This document shows positions 13,755 to 16,106 of a stretch of DNA of 16,106 nucleotides, in pieces. Both the position numbers and the translations under genes were made by a program. Every line of letters begins with the position of its first letter. Positions within the stretch are counted from its first letter, which is position 1. The notes below the pieces were generated by a model that saw only the letters and a list, made by a program, of their open reading frames with translations, was not told the DNA's origin and made no database searches. Origin of the DNA: an uncultured bacterium (GTDB taxonomy: Bacteria > Hydrogenedentota > Hydrogenedentia > Hydrogenedentales > JAEUWI01); NCBI GenBank assembly GCA_937895305.1, contig CALAXS010000455.1:1-16106 (forward strand), given 5' to 3'.

Positions 13755-15140
13755 TTAGTCCTCATGATTCAGCACCGCCATAAAGTTTTCGATTTTGTTT
13801 TCGATTTCCGCCCATTCCGATTCCGGCGTGGAACCCGGCACAATACCTGCCCCGGCATAGAGCGTCAGGTTTTCCCCCTGGACCAGCGCCGAGCGAATAC
13901 CTACACAAAATTCCGAAGCGTCGTAACCCACCCAACCCACCGGGGCTGCATAGACGCCCCGGTCAAAGGGTTCATGCTTTTCCAGCCATGCCAACGCTGC
14001 ATCCCGTGGCACACCACCCACCGCAGGGGTGGGATGGAGGGTATTAATCAATGCCGCATCCACCAGCGAATCCGAGAGGATGCCCTCGATACGCGTCAGC
14101 AGATGCTGGCAATGTCGTAGCTGCAATAAAGACGGCTTCTCCTCCATATCCACCGCTACACAAAATCGCTTCAACTGCTCCCGTAACACCCGCGCCACAA
14201 AACGATGCTCCCGCTGCTCCTTGTCACTATGTTTTAACTGGCTCGCCATGGCTTCATCTTCCACATCCGTCGCACCACGTGGGCGCGTTCCGGCCAGGGC
14301 CTCACTCTGCAGGAGTACATTACTCCGACGGAACAGCCGTTCCGGCGATGCCCCTACAAAAGCGCGATCGTGTACAGGCTGAAAACAAAACTCAAAGGCT
14401 TTCGTGGTTCGTTCCAGCAGGCAATCCAGCAACTGCACCGGGTCGATGGCTTCCTCCGCCACAAAAGTCGTTTCCCGCGCCAGCACAACCTTCTCCAGTC
14501 TATTCTCTGCACACGCATCCAGCACCTGATTCACCATGACAGACCACTGCTTAAAATCAGGCGTATCCACCCGGTTATGCACCGCAGGCAAGCGCCCCCC
14601 ACGCGTTGCGGGTTCCAGATTCATTTTGGCAATATCCGCCAAGGTCGCTTCCAGGGTCTCCCCATTGGCATGGCGCGTACCCAGCATAAAATTACACGCC
14701 AGAAAACACCCCTTCTCCCGTTGGATGATTTCGATGCGGGGCACGATGAAGCGATGCTCCGAAAACTTGCCCCACCGTTTGGTCTTTACCGGACCACTGT
14801 GAAAGCGAAAGCCCCCGTAATAGCGCAGACTCGGGCTGCGCTGCGGTAGTCGGGACCGCATGAGACGGAACGTCCCGTCCACATCCGTGGCCCCCTGTGG
14901 CAGGACCACATCCGCATCCCCCACCCCCGCCATCACAAAATGCTTACGCCGATCCGCCCAATAATAGCGCGGTGCCTCTTCCTGCGCCAGCAACCACCCC
15001 ATGGGATCCACCGTATCAATAGGCACTTCTATCCGATGGAGTATCCCCTCCTGCCCGGCAGGGGCGCTGAGCACCTGCGACACCCGCGCCGTAAGCACAG
15101 GGATAGCCGCCAAGAGGGGTAATTTTTCAGTCGTCGTCAT
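13755..15140 (-). CDS. menF: Isochorismate synthase MenF
   Basis: MenF isomerises chorismate to isochorismate, the entry step of menaquinone synthesis. It has 461 residues with a divergent N-terminal half and a conserved chorismate-binding C-terminal half. Landmarks are Lys217 in Leu-Glu-Lys-Val-Val-Leu-Ala-Arg (equivalent to the general-base Lys of isochorismate synthases), Phe-Val-Gly-Ala-Ser-Pro-Glu-Arg-Leu, Ala-Leu-Ala-Gly-Thr-Arg-Pro-Arg-Gly, Ser-Asp-Lys-Glu-Gln-Arg-Glu-His, Leu-His-Pro-Thr-Pro-Ala-Val-Gly-Gly-Val-Pro, and the closing Ala-Gly-Ala-Gly-Ile-Val-Pro-Gly-Ser. The Lys and the Gly-Thr-Arg-Pro-Arg-Gly form favour isochorismate synthase over anthranilate or aminodeoxychorismate synthase. 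A siderophore-type EntC would look similar, but the men neighbours decide it. It is the first gene of the run, with a good promoter about 35 bases upstream. The Shine-Dalgarno is weak. Confidence 0.93.
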   Translation of the reverse strand: MTTTEKLPLLAAIPVLTARVSQVLSAPAGQEGILHRIEVPIDTVDPMGWLLAQEEAPRYYWADRRKHFVMAGVGDADVVLPQGATDVDGTFRLMRSRLPQRSPSLRYYGGFRFHSGPVKTKRWGKFSEHRFIVPRIEIIQREKGCFLACNFMLGTRHANGETLEATLADIAKMNLEPATRGGRLPAVHNRVDTPDFKQWSVMVNQVLDACAENRLEKVVLARETTFVAEEAIDPVQLLDCLLERTTKAFEFCFQPVHDRAFVGASPERLFRRSNVLLQSEALAGTRPRGATDVEDEAMASQLKHSDKEQREHRFVARVLREQLKRFCVAVDMEEKPSLLQLRHCQHLLTRIEGILSDSLVDAALINTLHPTPAVGGVPRDAALAWLEKHEPFDRGVYAAPVGWVGYDASEFCVGIRSALVQGENLTLYAGAGIVPGSTPESEWAEIENKIENFMAVLNHED

Positions 15141-15176
15141 AAATCCAGATTCCGCCTTCCGGGTTCAATGCACTTC

Positions 15177-15206
15177 ATTGTAAGGTTGTCGCTTGTAAAG
15201 CGTCAA
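15177..15206 (-). promoter_or_regulatory. Sigma-70-like promoter for menF
   Basis: Read on the - strand, TTGACG (15206-15201) and TACAAT (15182-15177) are separated by 18 bases, a strong match to the -35/-10 consensus. Initiation would fall near 15170, leaving a leader of about 30 bases before the menF ATG at 15140. It probably starts the men transcript. Confidence 0.65.
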
Positions 15207-15237
15207 ACTCGACGTTCTCTCTATATTAACAACTCCC

Positions 15238-15261
15238 TATAAACGCGCTGACTTGTTTATA
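15238..15261. repeat. Inverted repeat, candidate operator
   Basis: TATAAAC (15238-15244) and GTTTATA (15255-15261) are perfect 7-base inverted arms with a 10-base spacer, so half-site centres are 17 bases apart. It lies between the menF promoter and the sigma-54 promoter. It could bind a dimeric regulator of either direction; no family can be assigned. Confidence 0.4.
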
Positions 15262-15309
15262 TCATTTCACCAGGCACGCTTCGGGTTTGTTTCAAAATAA
15301 AACGCCACT

Positions 15310-15326
15310 TGTTAAGAAATTTAACA
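15310..15326. repeat. Inverted repeat upstream of the sigma-54 promoter
   Basis: TGTTAA (15310-15315) and TTAACA (15321-15326) are perfect 6-base arms around GAAAT. The site lies about 80-100 bases upstream of the -24 box, a usual distance for activators of sigma-54 promoters. The sequence is AT-rich, so chance is a real possibility. Confidence 0.35.
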
Positions 15327-15407
15327 CAACTAATAAATTTTTTTTTGCAGCGTGTGTGGTCCCGTGATTATGTGTTCATGGTTGTCGGTTTTCAAAGGTG
15401 GTGGAAT

Positions 15408-15423
15408 TGGCATTAAATTTGCT
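15408..15423 (+). promoter_or_regulatory. Sigma-54 (RpoN) -24/-12 promoter for the small heat-shock gene
   Basis: TGGCATTAAATTTGCT matches the consensus TGGCAC-N5-TTGCW at every position except the sixth (T for C), with exact spacing of the GG and GC elements. Initiation would be near 15434, leaving about 38 bases to the ATG at 15472. The orientation and distance suit only the + strand gene. Confidence 0.65.
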
Positions 15424-15457
15424 CCCACGTTGGTAGTCCGCAGCATGAACACCAAGA

Positions 15458-15463
15458 AAGGAG
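15458..15463 (+). promoter_or_regulatory. Shine-Dalgarno that decides the small heat-shock start
   Basis: AAGGAG at 15458-15463 stands 8 bases before the ATG at 15472. The in-frame ATG at 15445 is only about 11 bases after the expected transcription start and has no ribosome site, so 15472 is chosen. Confidence 0.75.
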
Positions 15464-15471
15464 AGTGCAAA

Positions 15472-16106
15472 ATGAAGATTAATTTCAATAAAGACCTGCT
15501 GATTTCTATTACGATAGTTTCTTTGCTGGCGACTATCGTCATACTGGCCACCTTGCTCGTCTCCCTGAATGGGCGATTTGAAACGCAGGTGGTTTCAGCA
15601 AGTGAAAACAGGGTTGAATCCACGTTAAATGGAGCCAACGAAGCGCTTAAACAGGGTTGGTCCATTGCGAAAGAACCCGAGGATATGGATGCCTGGAATC
15701 CGTTTAAGGAGATGGCGCGGATGGAGAAAGAGATCGACCAGATCTTTGGAGGTGCCTTCGGGCGATTCGGACAAAGCAAAAACTTCAATAAATTGATGAG
15801 TGGGTTCAATTTTAGCCCAAAATTTGATTTAACGGATAATGGCGACCACTACCTCATCCAGCTGGATATTCCGGGTGCTGAAAGCTCGGAATTCAACATC
15901 AATATAGAGGACCAGACGCTGGATATTGGGGCAACATCAAAGCAAGATGAATCTGTATCCGGGAATAACGCCAATTTGTTACATCGTGAACGCCGAATCG
16001 GAAGTTATCATCGGAGGATAACCTTGCCGGAACTGGTGGATGGAACCACACTTGAATCAACCTACAAGGATGGTGTGCTCAAAATCACAATTGACAAAGT
16101 AAAAGA
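15472..16106 (+). CDS. Membrane-anchored small heat-shock protein (Hsp20/alpha-crystallin), 3' truncated
   Basis: The frame is open to the window edge (211 complete codons). Residues 9-32 are one continuous hydrophobic segment preceded by Lys2 and Lys7 with no obvious cleavage site, so I infer a signal anchor with the rest of the protein outside the cytoplasm. A hydrophilic linker follows, with Pro-Phe-Lys-Glu-Met-Ala-Arg-Met-Glu-Lys-Glu-Ile-Asp-Gln-Ile-Phe-Gly, the kind of amphipathic stretch found before Hsp20 domains. The alpha-crystallin domain starts near Phe118 (Phe-Asp-Leu-Thr-Asp), continues with Leu-Asp-Ile-Pro-Gly-Ala, Glu-Arg-Arg-Ile-Gly-Ser-Tyr-His-Arg-Arg-Ile-Thr-Leu-Pro, and carries the signature Gly201-Val-Leu-Lys-Ile-Thr. 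The C-terminal Ile-x-Ile/Val tail would lie beyond the edge. Such chaperones bind unfolding proteins without ATP. A sigma-54-type promoter lies just upstream. Confidence 0.82.
   Translation, partial: MKINFNKDLLISITIVSLLATIVILATLLVSLNGRFETQVVSASENRVESTLNGANEALKQGWSIAKEPEDMDAWNPFKEMARMEKEIDQIFGGAFGRFGQSKNFNKLMSGFNFSPKFDLTDNGDHYLIQLDIPGAESSEFNINIEDQTLDIGATSKQDESVSGNNANLLHRERRIGSYHRRITLPELVDGTTLESTYKDGVLKITIDKVK

Larger units (their letters stand above)
15141..15471. other. Divergent regulatory region between menF and the small heat-shock gene
   Basis: This stretch of 331 bases has no supported gene. From left to right it holds the menF promoter on the - strand, a 24-base inverted repeat, a 17-base inverted repeat in an AT-rich zone, a run of T (15338-15346), a sigma-54-type promoter on the + strand, and the Shine-Dalgarno of the small heat-shock gene. 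Confidence 0.6.

Noticed and set aside
15330..15809. 159-codon - strand open frame opposite the small heat-shock gene
   Set aside because: It overlaps the promoter, Shine-Dalgarno and anchor-coding part of a well-supported + strand gene and has no recognisable domain.

Overview
This is a gene-dense bacterial window with two opposed blocks of genes. The 5' edge carries the tail of a secreted prepilin-like protein ending in the H-X9-DG type C-terminal domain. That family is expanded in Planctomycetota, Lentisphaerota and Hydrogenedentota. Together with the gene content this suggests a Gram-negative bacterium of that kind, and Hydrogenedentota would fit well. This is inference from motifs, not a database placement.

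Left block (+ strand, about 390-6503). After a clear intrinsic terminator and a sigma-70-like promoter comes a tight run: recO (recombination mediator), lepA (elongation factor 4), two adjacent signal peptidase I genes, and hemW (radical-SAM heme chaperone). The second signal peptidase is unusual. It has a complete catalytic domain followed by a second, homologous S26-like domain that has lost the catalytic lysine and the serine box.

Right block (- strand, 15140 down to 6581). This is a nearly complete classical menaquinone pathway, transcribed menF-menD-menH-menB-menA-menC-menE. It runs from chorismate to demethylmenaquinone: isochorismate (MenF), SEPHCHC (MenD), SHCHC (MenH), o-succinylbenzoate (MenC), OSB-CoA (MenE), DHNA-CoA (MenB) and DHNA prenylation (MenA). 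Two steps are not encoded here: DHNA-CoA hydrolysis (MenI type) and final methylation (MenG/UbiE). Several junctions overlap (menD/menH ATGA, menA/menC GTGA, menC/menE TAATG), so translation is probably coupled. The menF-menD gap holds hairpin-forming dispersed-repeat-like sequences, and the middle of menD is much more AT-rich than its flanks.

Right edge. A 331-base divergent intergenic region separates menF from a + strand gene that runs off the window. It holds a good sigma-70 promoter for menF, two inverted repeats, and a near-consensus sigma-54 (-24/-12) promoter. The gene it serves encodes a small heat-shock protein (alpha-crystallin domain) with an N-terminal membrane anchor, an unusual architecture for this normally soluble family.

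The most novel-looking items are the active-plus-degenerate tandem signal peptidase and the membrane-anchored, apparently sigma-54-driven small heat-shock protein.
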